Shown in pieces: positions 34,961 to 42,736 of a stretch of DNA of 64,000 nt. The position numbers and the translations under genes are program-made. The stretch's first letter is position 1. The number at the start of each line of letters is the position of its first letter. This stretch comes from Kibdelosporangium persicum (GTDB taxonomy: Bacteria > Actinomycetota > Actinomycetes > Mycobacteriales > Pseudonocardiaceae): assembly GCF_013280595.1 (NCBI RefSeq), contig NZ_JAAATY010000010.1, positions 62,001 to 126,000 on the forward strand. Direction: 5' to 3'. The notes beneath the pieces were generated by a model. It saw nothing but the letters and a program-made list of their open reading frames with translations. It had not been told where the DNA came from and did no database searches.

Positions 34961-36142
34961 TTACTGGGTGACGGTTTCCCGGACCAACCGGGAGTTGTCG
35001 GCGCGGTGGACGCCCGCCGCGAGGGTGAGGGCGAGCACGGCGGCGACACCGAGTCCGACGCTCACCCATGCCACGCTGGGGTAACCGAGCCGGGCGTCGA
35101 TGGCCTCACCGCCGAGCCAGGGGCCGAGGGTGTTGCCGACGTTGAAGGCGGCCGTTGTGCTCGCGCCGACGAGGGTCGGGGCGTTGCCCGCCACCGCGAA
35201 CGCGCGCACGTTGAGTGCCGGGTTGATGCCGAAGCCCGCGACCCCGAACAGGAACACCGCCGAGATCGCGACCAGCGGCACCGATCCGGCGACGGCCAGC
35301 AGCACCAGAGCGAACACGGCGACGGCGATACCGCCGTAGAGCGTCAGGAACGGTTTCGCGTCGGCAAGCCGTCCGCCCGCCGTGATGCCGACGAGCGCTC
35401 CCAGACCGAACAGCGAGAGCACGCCGGGCACCCAGCCCTCGGGCAGGCCGGTGACTTCGGTCAGCAGCGGGGCCAGGTAGCTGAAGGTCGCGAAGACCAT
35501 GGCCTGGGCCAGAGCGATCACGCCGAGAGCGAGCCAGAACCGGCCACCGCGGTAGAGCCGCAGTTCGGTGGCGACGTCGGTCTTGTCACTACCGTTCTGC
35601 GTTTCGGGCACGAGGGCGAGCACGCCGACCAGTGCGATGACGGTCAGTGCCGTGACCGCCCAGAACGCCGCGCGCCAGCCCGCGTGCTGGCCGAGGAACG
35701 TGCCTGCGGGGACTCCGGCGATGTTCGCCACGGTGAGCCCACCGACAAGGATCGCGAGCGCACGGCCTCGTCGCTGCGTCGGCACCAGAGCGATGGCGGT
35801 GGCGGCCGCGACCGCCCAGAACCCTGCGCAGGCGACGGCGCTGGTGACGCGCGTGGCGAACAGCAGCGCGTATCCGGAGGCCAGCGCGCCCACGACGTGG
35901 GAGATCCCGAAGGCGACGAGCAGGCCCAGCAGCGTCGCCCGCCGGGGCACGCGGAGCGTCGCGATGGCCAGCAGCGGAGCGCCGACGACCATGCCGATCG
36001 CGAAGGCGGAGATGAGCAGTCCCGCCTGGGGGATGCTGACGCCGAGGTCGGCGGCCATTCCCGGGAGCAGACCGCTGATCATGAACTCGGACGTGCCGAG
36101 CGCGAAGACGCTCAGTCCCAGTATCCACACTGCCAACGGCAT
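34961..36142 (-). CDS. MFS drug-efflux transporter (DHA1, Cmx/AraJ type)
   Basis: A 393-aa 12-TM transporter. It begins with the DHA1 signature AVWILGLSVFALGTSEFMIS, and RVTSAVACAGFWAVAAATAI with VPTQRRGRALAILVGGLTVA matches Cmx/CmlR-type chloramphenicol or arabinose exporters. Its promoter region contains a 22-bp operator (36161-36182) shared with the TetR gene at 36216. It probably exports a small toxic compound sensed by that TetR. The substrate is not determined. Confidence 0.92.
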   Translation of the reverse strand: MPLAVWILGLSVFALGTSEFMISGLLPGMAADLGVSIPQAGLLISAFAIGMVVGAPLLAIATLRVPRRATLLGLLVAFGISHVVGALASGYALLFATRVTSAVACAGFWAVAAATAIALVPTQRRGRALAILVGGLTVANIAGVPAGTFLGQHAGWRAAFWAVTALTVIALVGVLALVPETQNGSDKTDVATELRLYRGGRFWLALGVIALAQAMVFATFSYLAPLLTEVTGLPEGWVPGVLSLFGLGALVGITAGGRLADAKPFLTLYGGIAVAVFALVLLAVAGSVPLVAISAVFLFGVAGFGINPALNVRAFAVAGNAPTLVGASTTAAFNVGNTLGPWLGGEAIDARLGYPSVAWVSVGLGVAAVLALTLAAGVHRADNSRLVRETVTQ

Positions 36143-36160
36143 GGGATTTCCCTCCAGTTT

Positions 36161-36182
36161 TGCATTGATCAGTCCAAAATAG
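36161..36182. promoter_or_regulatory. TetR operator upstream of the MFS gene
   Basis: On the minus strand the site reads TTTTGGACTG, then ATCAATGCAAAA. It matches the site at 36815-36836 in its left ten bases and its terminal AAAA. The outer TTTTG/CAAAA is palindromic. It lies 19 bp upstream of the MFS start codon. Confidence 0.75.
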
Positions 36183-36215
36183 GGGCAGCCGCAGTCGCGA
36201 TCGTGTCCGCGAGGG

Positions 36216-36797
36216 TTACCTGGCGGCGATCGCGGTCAGGGCGAGTTCGGCGACCGCCTCCATGGCGGCCCGCTCAGCACCACGGCGCGACATCAGCCGG
36301 AGGCCGGTGACAGTGCTGTGCGCGAATTCGGCGATGTCTCCAGGCCGATGCGCGGTGTCGATCGTGCCGTCCCGCTGACCTTCCGCCGCGCACGCGGTCA
36401 GCAGGCTCACGTGCCGTCGGGTGTCCGCGTCGATCCGGGCGCTGATCTCCGGATCGCGGTCACCGAACTCGGCGACGGTGTTGACCACCAGGCAACCTCG
36501 GCGACCTTGGATGTCATCGTCGATGGTGTACGCGAACAGGGCCCGGAAACACTCGATCCCGGTCTCGCAGGACTCGAGCAACTCTGCCCTGTCCCGCTGT
36601 CCGCGCTCGGCGTAGTGGTCCAACGCGCGAACGAACAGTTCATGCTTGCTGGTGAACGTGTTGTAGATACTGCTGCGCCCCAGGCCCGTGGCCTCGCAGA
36701 GGGCTTGGGTCGACGTGCCTTCGTAGCCGCGCTCCCAGAACGCCTCCATCGCACGCCCGATCGCGGCGCGCTCGTCGAACTCCTTGGGCCTGCCCAC
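36216..36797 (-). CDS. TetR-family regulator of the adjacent MFS gene
   Basis: A 193-aa regulator with the AcrR-like N-terminus GRPKEFDERAAIGRAMEAFW and HTH EATGLGRSSIYNTFTSKHEL. The C-terminal domain (GCLVVNTVAEFGDRDPEIS) is the TetR_C_16-like type. It lies upstream of the MFS gene in the same direction; two matching 22-bp operators, one before each gene, indicate control of both. Downstream is the EndoH gene's terminator-like hairpin. Confidence 0.93.
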   Translation of the reverse strand: MGRPKEFDERAAIGRAMEAFWERGYEGTSTQALCEATGLGRSSIYNTFTSKHELFVRALDHYAERGQRDRAELLESCETGIECFRALFAYTIDDDIQGRRGCLVVNTVAEFGDRDPEISARIDADTRRHVSLLTACAAEGQRDGTIDTAHRPGDIAEFAHSTVTGLRLMSRRGAERAAMEAVAELALTAIAAR

Positions 36798-36814
36798 GCG
36801 ACGACCATACCAGG

Positions 36815-36836
36815 TTTTAGATCGTCCAGTCCAAAA
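36815..36836. promoter_or_regulatory. TetR operator upstream of its own gene
   Basis: On the minus strand it reads TTTTGGACTG, then GACGATCTAAAA. It shares the 10-bp left part and terminal AAAA with 36161-36182. It starts 18 bp upstream of the TetR ATG at 36797, so autorepression is likely. Confidence 0.75.
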
Positions 36837-36837
36837 C

Positions 36838-36891
36838 CCCCCTCGTGAGTGTTTATCGGTGTTCTAACCCTGATAAACACTCACGAGGGGG
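36838..36891. terminator. Long hairpin after the EndoH gene (repeat copy 2)
   Basis: Arms 36838-36857 and 36872-36891 pair perfectly over 20 bp around a 14-nt loop. The sequence is the copy at 4859-4912 in the opposite orientation: the loop carries GTGTTCTAACC instead of GGTTAGAACAC. One arm position differs on both sides (T36850:A36879 here, C4871:G4900 there), so pairing is kept. It lies directly after the stop of the minus-strand EndoH gene. Confidence 0.8.
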
Positions 36892-36903
36892 TGAGGGGGT
36901 GAT

Positions 36904-37800
36904 TTAGCCGGTGTAGCGGGCGTCGGTGCCGTAAAGCTCTCTGGTGAAGGCGGAGATGTACGTGTGCGCGTCGGACGCGCCCAGGTCGTAGGTCAGGTAC
37001 ACGCCGTAGCCCTCACTCACCGTTCGCCTGGCAAGACTGGCTGCCGTGCTGCTGGGCGTCACGCCGATGTGGACGGCCGCAGGGGAAAGCCTGACCTTGG
37101 GAAGGCCCACGTTCGGCACGCCCCACGAGCCGTAGTACGGGTTCCAGGCGTAGTCGAACATCGGCCCGATGTTGACGCCCCCGTACGACAGGCGAGACGC
37201 CGACGGGCCGATGTTGTACAACGTGATGAGTTTGCCGGGCATCGCCGCACGCAACGCCGTGACGAGGTAGACGAAGGAACTCGCGTTGGGCTGGCCGGTG
37301 CCGTTCCTGCCGTATTCGGCGTACTCGTCGTCGAAGTCGATGCCGTCCAAGCCGTACTTGGCCACCGTGTCGGACAACTGCTTGGCGAAGGCCTCGGCCG
37401 CCTGTTTGGACGGGAAGTTGGCGAACCCCGCGCCCTGGTGGTTGCCCAGGATCGACAGCGTCACCTTGATCCCCTTGGCCTGCAGCGGACGCACCTGCGT
37501 GGCCACGTTGTCCAGCACGCGCTGCACGTTCGGGTTGAAGTACAGGTACGCCGACTTCCGCTCGACGTCGTAGTTGATGTTGGCAGCGAAGATCACTCCG
37601 ATGTCGAACACGTTACCGCTGCCGTTGGCCAGCGTGTACTTGCCCACGTTGAGCATGCTGTGGTTGTTCACCTCGACGTACGCCACGGAGACCGGGCCGG
37701 TCTTCGCGAGCGCGCCCGACGCGCCGGCCGTGGCCGGCATTCCACCGGCCATCAGGGCGACCGCCGCTACGAGCGCACCGATCTGACGAAATCTGGACAC
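36904..37800 (-). CDS. Secreted EndoH-type GH18 endo-beta-N-acetylglucosaminidase
   Basis: A 298-aa secreted enzyme (GTG start; signal peptide ALVAAVALMAGGMPATAGA). It shows the EndoH pattern: VSVAYVEVNNHSMLNVGKYT near the mature start and YGLDGIDFDDEYAEYG with the DxxDxDxE motif (E159 as acid/base). Length matches Streptomyces endoglycosidase H. It cleaves the chitobiose core of high-mannose N-glycans outside the cell. Upstream lies a decayed GH78 gene in the same direction, so a glycan-degrading cluster may once have been larger here. Confidence 0.93.
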   Translation of the reverse strand: MSRFRQIGALVAAVALMAGGMPATAGASGALAKTGPVSVAYVEVNNHSMLNVGKYTLANGSGNVFDIGVIFAANINYDVERKSAYLYFNPNVQRVLDNVATQVRPLQAKGIKVTLSILGNHQGAGFANFPSKQAAEAFAKQLSDTVAKYGLDGIDFDDEYAEYGRNGTGQPNASSFVYLVTALRAAMPGKLITLYNIGPSASRLSYGGVNIGPMFDYAWNPYYGSWGVPNVGLPKVRLSPAAVHIGVTPSSTAASLARRTVSEGYGVYLTYDLGASDAHTYISAFTRELYGTDARYTG

Positions 37801-37949
37801 CGTTGATCAACTCCCGTCGACTGGGGTTGGCAGGGTCATCCCAGCCAGCGAACCAGCCGCGAAGACCCATCGTCCACGTGTCGCGACATGCCTGTCCGGT
37901 GAGTTGTCCGTCGAGGTGAAACGCAGGCGTCCAAATCTGTTGCGTGACT

Positions 37950-38179
37950 GATTCGGCGGGAATGGTGACCGGACCCCACCACCTCTGGTGCCGGTCCGGG
38001 AAGACGGACCTCGGCGGTCGTGTTCGGCGGGACGGTCAGGTCGAGCTGCCAACTCGCCTTGGCAAGGCCGTAGGGAACGGGACTGTGCCGTCGTCGAGTT
38101 GTTCCGCGGCGACGTCCTGCAGCCACGAACTCAGCATTCCCGCGCAGTCGTACAGGAAAGCTGCCGTGGCTGCGAAACG
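37950..38179 (-). pseudogene. Remnant of a GH78 alpha-L-rhamnosidase
   Basis: Two pieces of a GH78-type enzyme are joined. From 38179, one frame reads RFAATAAFLYDCAGMLSSWL and then QDVAAEQLDDGTVPF, a segment from the middle of the catalytic domain. At about 38075 the match jumps to another frame reading SPVPYGLAKASWQLDL and then TVPPNTTAEVRLPG, the C-terminal beta domain. Several hundred residues between them, and all of the N-terminus, are missing. A large out-of-frame deletion explains this. The gene points toward the EndoH gene. Confidence 0.65.
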
Positions 38180-38210
38180 GGTCGCGCTCCTGCAACGACG
38201 GCTGGCCGAC

Positions 38211-38371
38211 CGTATCCGGCGGACGTGGGAGTCCGTGCGCTGCCGTGTCCGTTCGAGGTGAGCCCGCTGCTGGATGCGATGTGGTGGCACCCGATGTACG
38301 ACAAGGACCCTGAGCACCGCTATCTCCGCGATCTGGTCGTCCGCGCGACCGCCGCGGCTTCACTGTCCTGA
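38211..38371 (+). pseudogene. C-terminal remnant of a LysR-family regulator
   Basis: The frame ending at the TGA before 38372 reads VRALPCPFEVSPLLDAMWWH and then PMYDKDPEHRYLRDLVVRA, the well-conserved end of LysR effector domains (AMWWHPxxDxDPxHxWLR). No LysR HTH or effector-domain core exists upstream, where the GH78 remnant lies on the other strand. It was probably the divergent regulator of a neighbouring gene and was truncated in the same event that damaged the GH78 gene. Confidence 0.6.
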
Positions 38372-38403
38372 CCGGGCTCGGCATCCCGGCGCCGACAACG
38401 GCT

Positions 38404-38586
38404 TCAGCTCATCCCGCCGCTGCCCGGGCGACCCGGCTCCTGGGCTTCGGCCGCACGCTCGTGCAGGCGGAGCCTGATCTCCTCCGGGGTGTAGGCGCGT
38501 CGCCGCCGCTCGGCACGGGCGATGACCACGCCAGTGGCCGCGACACCGAGGAAACCGGCGACGCCCAGGATCTTCCACAGCCGCAT
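38404..38586 (-). CDS. Small single-pass membrane protein
   Basis: A 60-aa protein with one helix near the N-terminus (ILGVAGFLGVAATGVVIA) followed by a basic, Arg-rich cytoplasmic segment (RAERRRRAYTPEEIRLRLHE). It is divergent from the NlpC/P60-like gene at 38604 with only 17 bp between starts. Similar small proteins are common beside such genes in actinomycetes. Function is unknown. Confidence 0.7.
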   Translation of the reverse strand: MRLWKILGVAGFLGVAATGVVIARAERRRRAYTPEEIRLRLHERAAEAQEPGRPGSGGMS

Positions 38587-38603
38587 CTGCGTAGCCTACA
38601 GCC

Positions 38604-39224
38604 GTGCCTGACAGCTCGATCAGCCTCGACGAGGCCGTGCACCTGACCCGGACCGGCGACGTGTGGGTGTTCCGCGGCAGCTCACCGGCGGACCGCGCGA
38701 TCCGGGTGACCACCAACAGCCCGGTCAACCACGTCGGCATGGCGGTGGTGATCGAGGATCTCCCGCCGCTGATGTGGCACGCGGAACTGGGCCGTTCGCT
38801 GCCGGACATGTGGAGCGGGACGCACCAGCGCGGCGCCCAGTTGCACGACCTGCGCGACGCGGTCACCACGTGGTCGGCCAAGTACCGGCAACGGGTCTGG
38901 TTGCGGCAGCTCGACCACGAGATCACCCGTGAGATGGAAGACGCGGTGCTGCGCACGATCGCCCGGCTGGACGGCACCCCGTTCCCGTCCACCGCGCGTC
39001 TCGCCGGCCGCTGGCTGCGAGGCCGGTTGCCCAGCCGCCAGCGCGCAGCCCCTTTGGAGACGGCGTTCTGCGCGGAGATCGTCGCCCTGACCTACGAGGC
39101 GATGGGCCTGCTGCCCGCTCGCCGGCCGAACTGGTACGACCCGGGCCGGTTCTGGAGCGGCGACGATCTCGAACTGCTGGACGGCGCGCGGCTGGGTGAG
39201 GAGATCGCCGTCCGAGTGCCGTGA
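38604..39224 (+). CDS. YiiX/NlpC-P60-like permuted cysteine hydrolase
   Basis: A 206-aa protein (GTG start) resembling the YiiX/YebB branch of NlpC/P60 proteins. GDVWVFRGSSPADRAIRVTT leads to the putative catalytic histidine in NHVGMAVV, and the cysteine comes later in ETAFCAEIVALTYEAMG. This His-before-Cys order is the circularly permuted papain-like arrangement. There is no signal peptide, so a cytoplasmic role is likely. Substrate is unknown; peptide or lipid amides are typical. Confidence 0.75.
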   Translation: MPDSSISLDEAVHLTRTGDVWVFRGSSPADRAIRVTTNSPVNHVGMAVVIEDLPPLMWHAELGRSLPDMWSGTHQRGAQLHDLRDAVTTWSAKYRQRVWLRQLDHEITREMEDAVLRTIARLDGTPFPSTARLAGRWLRGRLPSRQRAAPLETAFCAEIVALTYEAMGLLPARRPNWYDPGRFWSGDDLELLDGARLGEEIAVRVP

Positions 39225-39270
39225 CGGCTGGACCGGTTGCGGAGATGCCCGATCTCGGCGGTCCGCCCGC

Positions 39271-39795
39271 TCAGCCGGCCGGACCGCCAGCGCCTTCCCC
39301 GGGAAGTTTCCAGCTCAGCAACGCGACAGTGCCGTGTTCGCCGTGGTGCAAGTCGAAACGGTCGGTGACAGCTCGGATGATCGACAGCCCGCGGCCGCGG
39401 ACGCCTGGCTCGGACGGCGGTGGACGCCACGAACCACTGTCGGCGACCACCACGTTCACCGCCTTCTCCACCGGGCTGTGCCCGGCGAAGAACCGGACGA
39501 TGCCGGCGGGCTGGTTCCGGTAGCCGTGCTCGATGGCGTTGGTGACGGCTTCGTCGACCGCGAGGACCAGATCGGCCAGTGTGTCGCGGTCGAATCCGAA
39601 GCCTTGCGCCCACTCCGTCACGGCGGCGCGCAGCGGCGAGAGCTCGTGCCGGACCGCGGGAACAGCGCGAAACAGCACTGGCGAGGCCGCGTCGGCACTC
39701 ATCACCGCCTCGCACACCGGTTCAGGCAGTTGTTCCGCCCAGGCGTGCAGGGCAGCGGTCGATCTGGAAACCTCGGCCTCGGTGTCGTCGAGCAT
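39271..39795 (-). CDS. RsbW-type anti-sigma/ATP-binding (HATPase_c_2) protein
   Basis: A 174-aa protein whose C-terminal 130 residues form a GHKL ATPase of the serine-kinase anti-sigma type: DLVLAVDEAVTNAIEHGYRN contains the N-box, and RGRGLSIIRAVTD is the G-box. The N-terminal 40 residues are extra. Such proteins bind sigma factors or phosphorylate STAS antagonists. It lies 102 bp downstream of the STAS gene at 39898 in the same direction. Together with the GAF-ANTAR gene at 40392 this looks like a stress-signalling set. Confidence 0.88.
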   Translation of the reverse strand: MLDDTEAEVSRSTAALHAWAEQLPEPVCEAVMSADAASPVLFRAVPAVRHELSPLRAAVTEWAQGFGFDRDTLADLVLAVDEAVTNAIEHGYRNQPAGIVRFFAGHSPVEKAVNVVVADSGSWRPPPSEPGVRGRGLSIIRAVTDRFDLHHGEHGTVALLSWKLPGEGAGGPAG

Positions 39796-39897
39796 GCTCG
39801 TGTGGTCCTCACAGCGACGGATGGCAGGACGCCCGGCCCGTGAGGCACCCGCGACTACCCCGTGAGCATGAGCGAAGGCACAAACAGGTGGTTGAGA

Positions 39898-40254
39898 TTA
39901 CGCTCGCGCGAGCGCCTCGGCCACCGTGGGAAACACTCTGAGCATCTGGTCGAGCCCGGTGATCTCCAGGCTGCGGCGGGCCACTCCACGGCCGGGCACC
40001 ACACCCAGGACGATACGCATGCGTTGCGTCTCGTGCTGGGCTTCCACCAGCACGCGCAGCCCGGACGTCCCCATGAACGTCACGTCCCGCAGATCCACCG
40101 TCAGCCGCGTCGGCCGGCCGCGCATCGATTCGTCGACCGCTTGGGCGAAGTCGTCCTCGGTCCACCGATCGATCTCGCCGGCGACACGGACGACGGTGGC
40201 GTCCCCGTGCTGCTCGACCCGGCACGAAAGGATTGTCTGGGTACCTGTGGACAT
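39898..40254 (-). CDS. STAS-domain anti-sigma-factor antagonist
   Basis: A 118-aa STAS protein from the ATG at 40254. It carries VVRVAGEIDRWTEDDFAQAV and the phosphoacceptor loop DVTFMGTSGLRVLVEAQ, with serine in the TSGLR position that RsbW-type kinases modify. It is the expected partner of the ATP-binding protein at 39271. The sigma factor they control is not in this window section; the SigE-type factor at 26730 is of a different class. Confidence 0.92.
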   Translation of the reverse strand: MSTGTQTILSCRVEQHGDATVVRVAGEIDRWTEDDFAQAVDESMRGRPTRLTVDLRDVTFMGTSGLRVLVEAQHETQRMRIVLGVVPGRGVARRSLEITGLDQMLRVFPTVAEALARA

Positions 40255-40391
40255 GCCTGGTACCGCCTTCCGTCGTCTTCGGCATCCCGACATCCGCCGT
40301 TTGCGAACGGGGCCTGGTGCACACCCGCCAGGACCTGACGACTCCTCCCACGGTAGCCCAGTGACATCACCGGCACTACCTCTCACCACCG

Positions 40392-41108
40392 TCAGGGTGA
40401 ATGCGACGCCGACGCCCTGCGAACGAGATCGGCCGCGATCTGGCGAAGCTTGGTGTTCGTGTCCTGCGACTCGGCGACCAGTCGCCGGATCGCCTCCTCC
40501 TCGCCGATGCCGTGGCTGGCCATCAGAATGCCCTTCGCCTGCTCGATCACCGCCCGCGAACGCATCGCGACCTCGAGGTGCCCGGCCAGCTCACAGGTTT
40601 CCCGGTAGCGACGGGTGGTTCTCAGCCCGAACGTCACGATCGTGGTGTACAGCGCCAGCAACTGGGAGTCGATCTCCTCGAAGCCGTGGTCACCGAACCC
40701 GAAAAGGTTGATCGCACCCGACAACTGCTCGTCGACGGACAACGGCGCGGCGAGATGGCTGCCCACCCCCATCCGCTGGGCGGTGGCGACGAAGTCCGGC
40801 CACAACGCCCTCGCCGTCCGAAGCGACACCCGCACGATCTCCCCGGTCGCCGCGGCACGCAGGCACGGACCGTCCGCGGCCTCGTACTGGACCTTGTCGA
40901 TCTCGACGGCACGCCGGTCGGTGAAGGCGGCTGTCCGCGCGCCCTGGTTCTCGACGACCGTGACACTTGCCATGTCCGCGCCAGGCACCACCCGGACGGC
41001 CTCGGCACACACCGCGTCCAGCATCTGCGACGTGTCGGATCTGTTCTCCAACGCGGCGGTCAGAGCCGACATCGCGTCAGTGACCTCGTCCAGCAAATCA
41101 GCCATCAT
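40392..41108 (-). CDS. GAF-ANTAR RNA-binding antiterminator
   Basis: A 238-aa protein. The start is ATG at 41108, preceded by GGAG. Residues about 12-165 form a GAF domain (ADMASVTVVENQGARTAAFT). The C-terminal ANTAR domain reads MRSRAVIEQAKGILMASHGI with RRLVAESQDTNTKLRQIAAD, which binds paired RNA hairpins to prevent termination. Such GAF-ANTAR proteins answer stress or starvation in actinomycetes. It lies upstream of the STAS gene (137 bp gap). Confidence 0.92.
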   Translation of the reverse strand: MMADLLDEVTDAMSALTAALENRSDTSQMLDAVCAEAVRVVPGADMASVTVVENQGARTAAFTDRRAVEIDKVQYEAADGPCLRAAATGEIVRVSLRTARALWPDFVATAQRMGVGSHLAAPLSVDEQLSGAINLFGFGDHGFEEIDSQLLALYTTIVTFGLRTTRRYRETCELAGHLEVAMRSRAVIEQAKGILMASHGIGEEEAIRRLVAESQDTNTKLRQIAADLVRRASASHSP

Positions 41109-41308
41109 GCACGCTCCACTCGGCCGGCTCGACATACCTATACCGGCCCGCACGACTGTCCGCCACACCGCGTTCGATGCCCAGCCGGTACGTCAGTCCG
41201 AGAATCTCACACGTAGCAGCGGACGGCGGTGAGAAACAGGCAGTTCCCGGCGCGTCCTCGTGGATTCAGGGGCGTCGCCGGTCCACTCGCGACGCCCCCA
41301 AGGTGATG

Positions 41309-42160
41309 TCAGAGCACGATGTCCGCGAGCTTGCTGATGTCGTCGAGTTCGTCGGTGGTCGGGTTGAGGATGAACTCGTCGACACCGAGGTCGCTGAACG
41401 CCTTCGTGGTGCTGCGTACGGCCTCCGGCGTGGCGCTCATGGAACCGACGACTATGTCGACGAAGTCACCGGAACCGGCGTAGTAGTCGGCGACCTTGCG
41501 ACGGCCGGTGTCCGGGTCGGTCAACGCGAAGTACGCGATGCCGACCAGCCATGGCTCACCCTCGCGGCCCTGCTGCCGCCATGCGTCCCGAGCGGCGTCG
41601 AAGAACTGGCCGGCCATCGCGGCCGGGACCGAGCCTGCGATGTAGCCCTGCCCCCAGCGAGCCATCCGGGCGTACGCGGCCGGTGACATTCCGCCGAACA
41701 GCAAGGGAACCTGACGGGTGCCAGGCGGCACCGCCGGGTTGTCACCGCCCCCGACCGGTGCACCGTTCCAGACCTCACGGTAGGTCTCGAGGTCGGCGTC
41801 CATCCGCTTGCCGCGCCCTGAGATGCCCAGTCCGTCGGCCACGAAGTCGTCGGGACGCACACCCACGCCGACGCCCAGCGTCAGCCGCCCGCCGGAGACT
41901 CCGTCGATGGCCGCGATCTCCTTGGCCAGCAGGGTGGCCGGCCACGCCGGCCCGATCAGGATGTTGCTGATCAGACCGATGCTCTTCGTCGCGCCCGCCG
42001 CGGCGGCCAGCGCGACCGTGTCCATCACGCCGGGGTACGCCAGCCGGCCGACTGTGCCGAGCGTCGAAAAACCGGCATCCTCGGCGCGCGCGGCCCATTC
42101 GGGAATGACGTGTGGCCGGACGTCGCGCACCTGGTTGGGCAGCCCGATGCCGATTTTCAT
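41309..42160 (-). CDS. LLM-class flavin- or F420-dependent oxidoreductase
   Basis: A 283-aa TIM-barrel luciferase-like monooxygenase. The ATG at 42160 is preceded by AGGAGG with good spacing. Typical segments are KIGIGLPNQVRDVRPHVIPE, GGRLTLGVGVGVRPDDFVA and PLLFGGMSPAAYARMARWG. F420 use is common in actinomycetes but is not shown by the motifs. An inverted repeat 35 bp upstream of the ATG (42195-42215) suggests local repression. The gene stands alone. Confidence 0.9.
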   Translation of the reverse strand: MKIGIGLPNQVRDVRPHVIPEWAARAEDAGFSTLGTVGRLAYPGVMDTVALAAAAGATKSIGLISNILIGPAWPATLLAKEIAAIDGVSGGRLTLGVGVGVRPDDFVADGLGISGRGKRMDADLETYREVWNGAPVGGGDNPAVPPGTRQVPLLFGGMSPAAYARMARWGQGYIAGSVPAAMAGQFFDAARDAWRQQGREGEPWLVGIAYFALTDPDTGRRKVADYYAGSGDFVDIVVGSMSATPEAVRSTTKAFSDLGVDEFILNPTTDELDDISKLADIVL

Positions 42161-42194
42161 GAGATGGAATCCTCCTGGCTGGTGACGCACGGTT

Positions 42195-42215
42195 CGGTAA
42201 GTAACGAACTTACCG
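42195..42215. promoter_or_regulatory. Inverted repeat upstream of the LLM oxidoreductase
   Basis: CGGTAAGT (42195-42202) and ACTTACCG (42208-42215) form a perfect 8-bp inverted repeat with a 5-bp spacer. It lies 35 bp upstream of the ATG at 42160, where a repressor such as a HxlR or TetR protein could act. No regulator gene adjoins it. Confidence 0.6.
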
Positions 42216-42736
42216 CGCTCGCGTGCCGGGACTGGGCGCTTTTGATGGCGCGAAGTCGCCAACCGTGAGTGCGCGTGGCCATGCCGGGCCACAGGAATGG
42301 ATCACCACATCGCCCAGGCAGTCCACAGTGGAGAGGAAACTCGCGAGGAAGCGAGTTCGGCGGCGCCGTTGATCACCGCTCGCCCCCGACATGCCGGAAT
42401 GAATCGCGTTCGCGCCGCCCACGACGGTTCACGGTGACGCGCTTGAGAATCTTGATATTCGATGACATGATCCATCAGGCCGTGTCCCCTGCGAAACCAA
42501 CTCGGCGCGTGATCCGAATATTGGCAACTACCGGTGCCGCGGACCGCTGGATATGGGCCAACGGGTTGAAGGCGATTAACCCGATCGGGCGCCGGACGAC
42601 ACCTCATCGAGTGGAAAGTTCTCGCGTGGATATGTCGATGGGCTGACGTGCGAACACCGCCCTTCACCATGGCGTCGAAACGGCTATCATTTCAGACGCT
42701 CAATCACGCGCGGGGGCCGCGAGGCGGTGGAGGAAC
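42216..42736. other. 521-bp stretch without a convincing gene
   Basis: Open frames here show no family resemblance and no ribosome site. The middle (about 42440-42560) is less GC-rich than the surroundings. AGGCCGTGTCCCCTGCGAAA at about 42479 loosely resembles an insertion-sequence end, but no partner end was found. TTCACC (42663) and TATCAT (42685-42690), 16 bp apart, may form the promoter of the gene at 42737. Confidence 0.4.

Noticed and set aside
42477-42499. Possible insertion-sequence end (AGGCCGTGTCCCCTGCGAAA)
   Set aside because: Partly similar to the ends of the element at 20391, but no inverted partner or target duplication was found.
42269-42646. Open frame of 125 codons in the 42216-42736 gap
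   Set aside because: No ribosome site, no family resemblance and basic low-complexity start; not supported as a gene.
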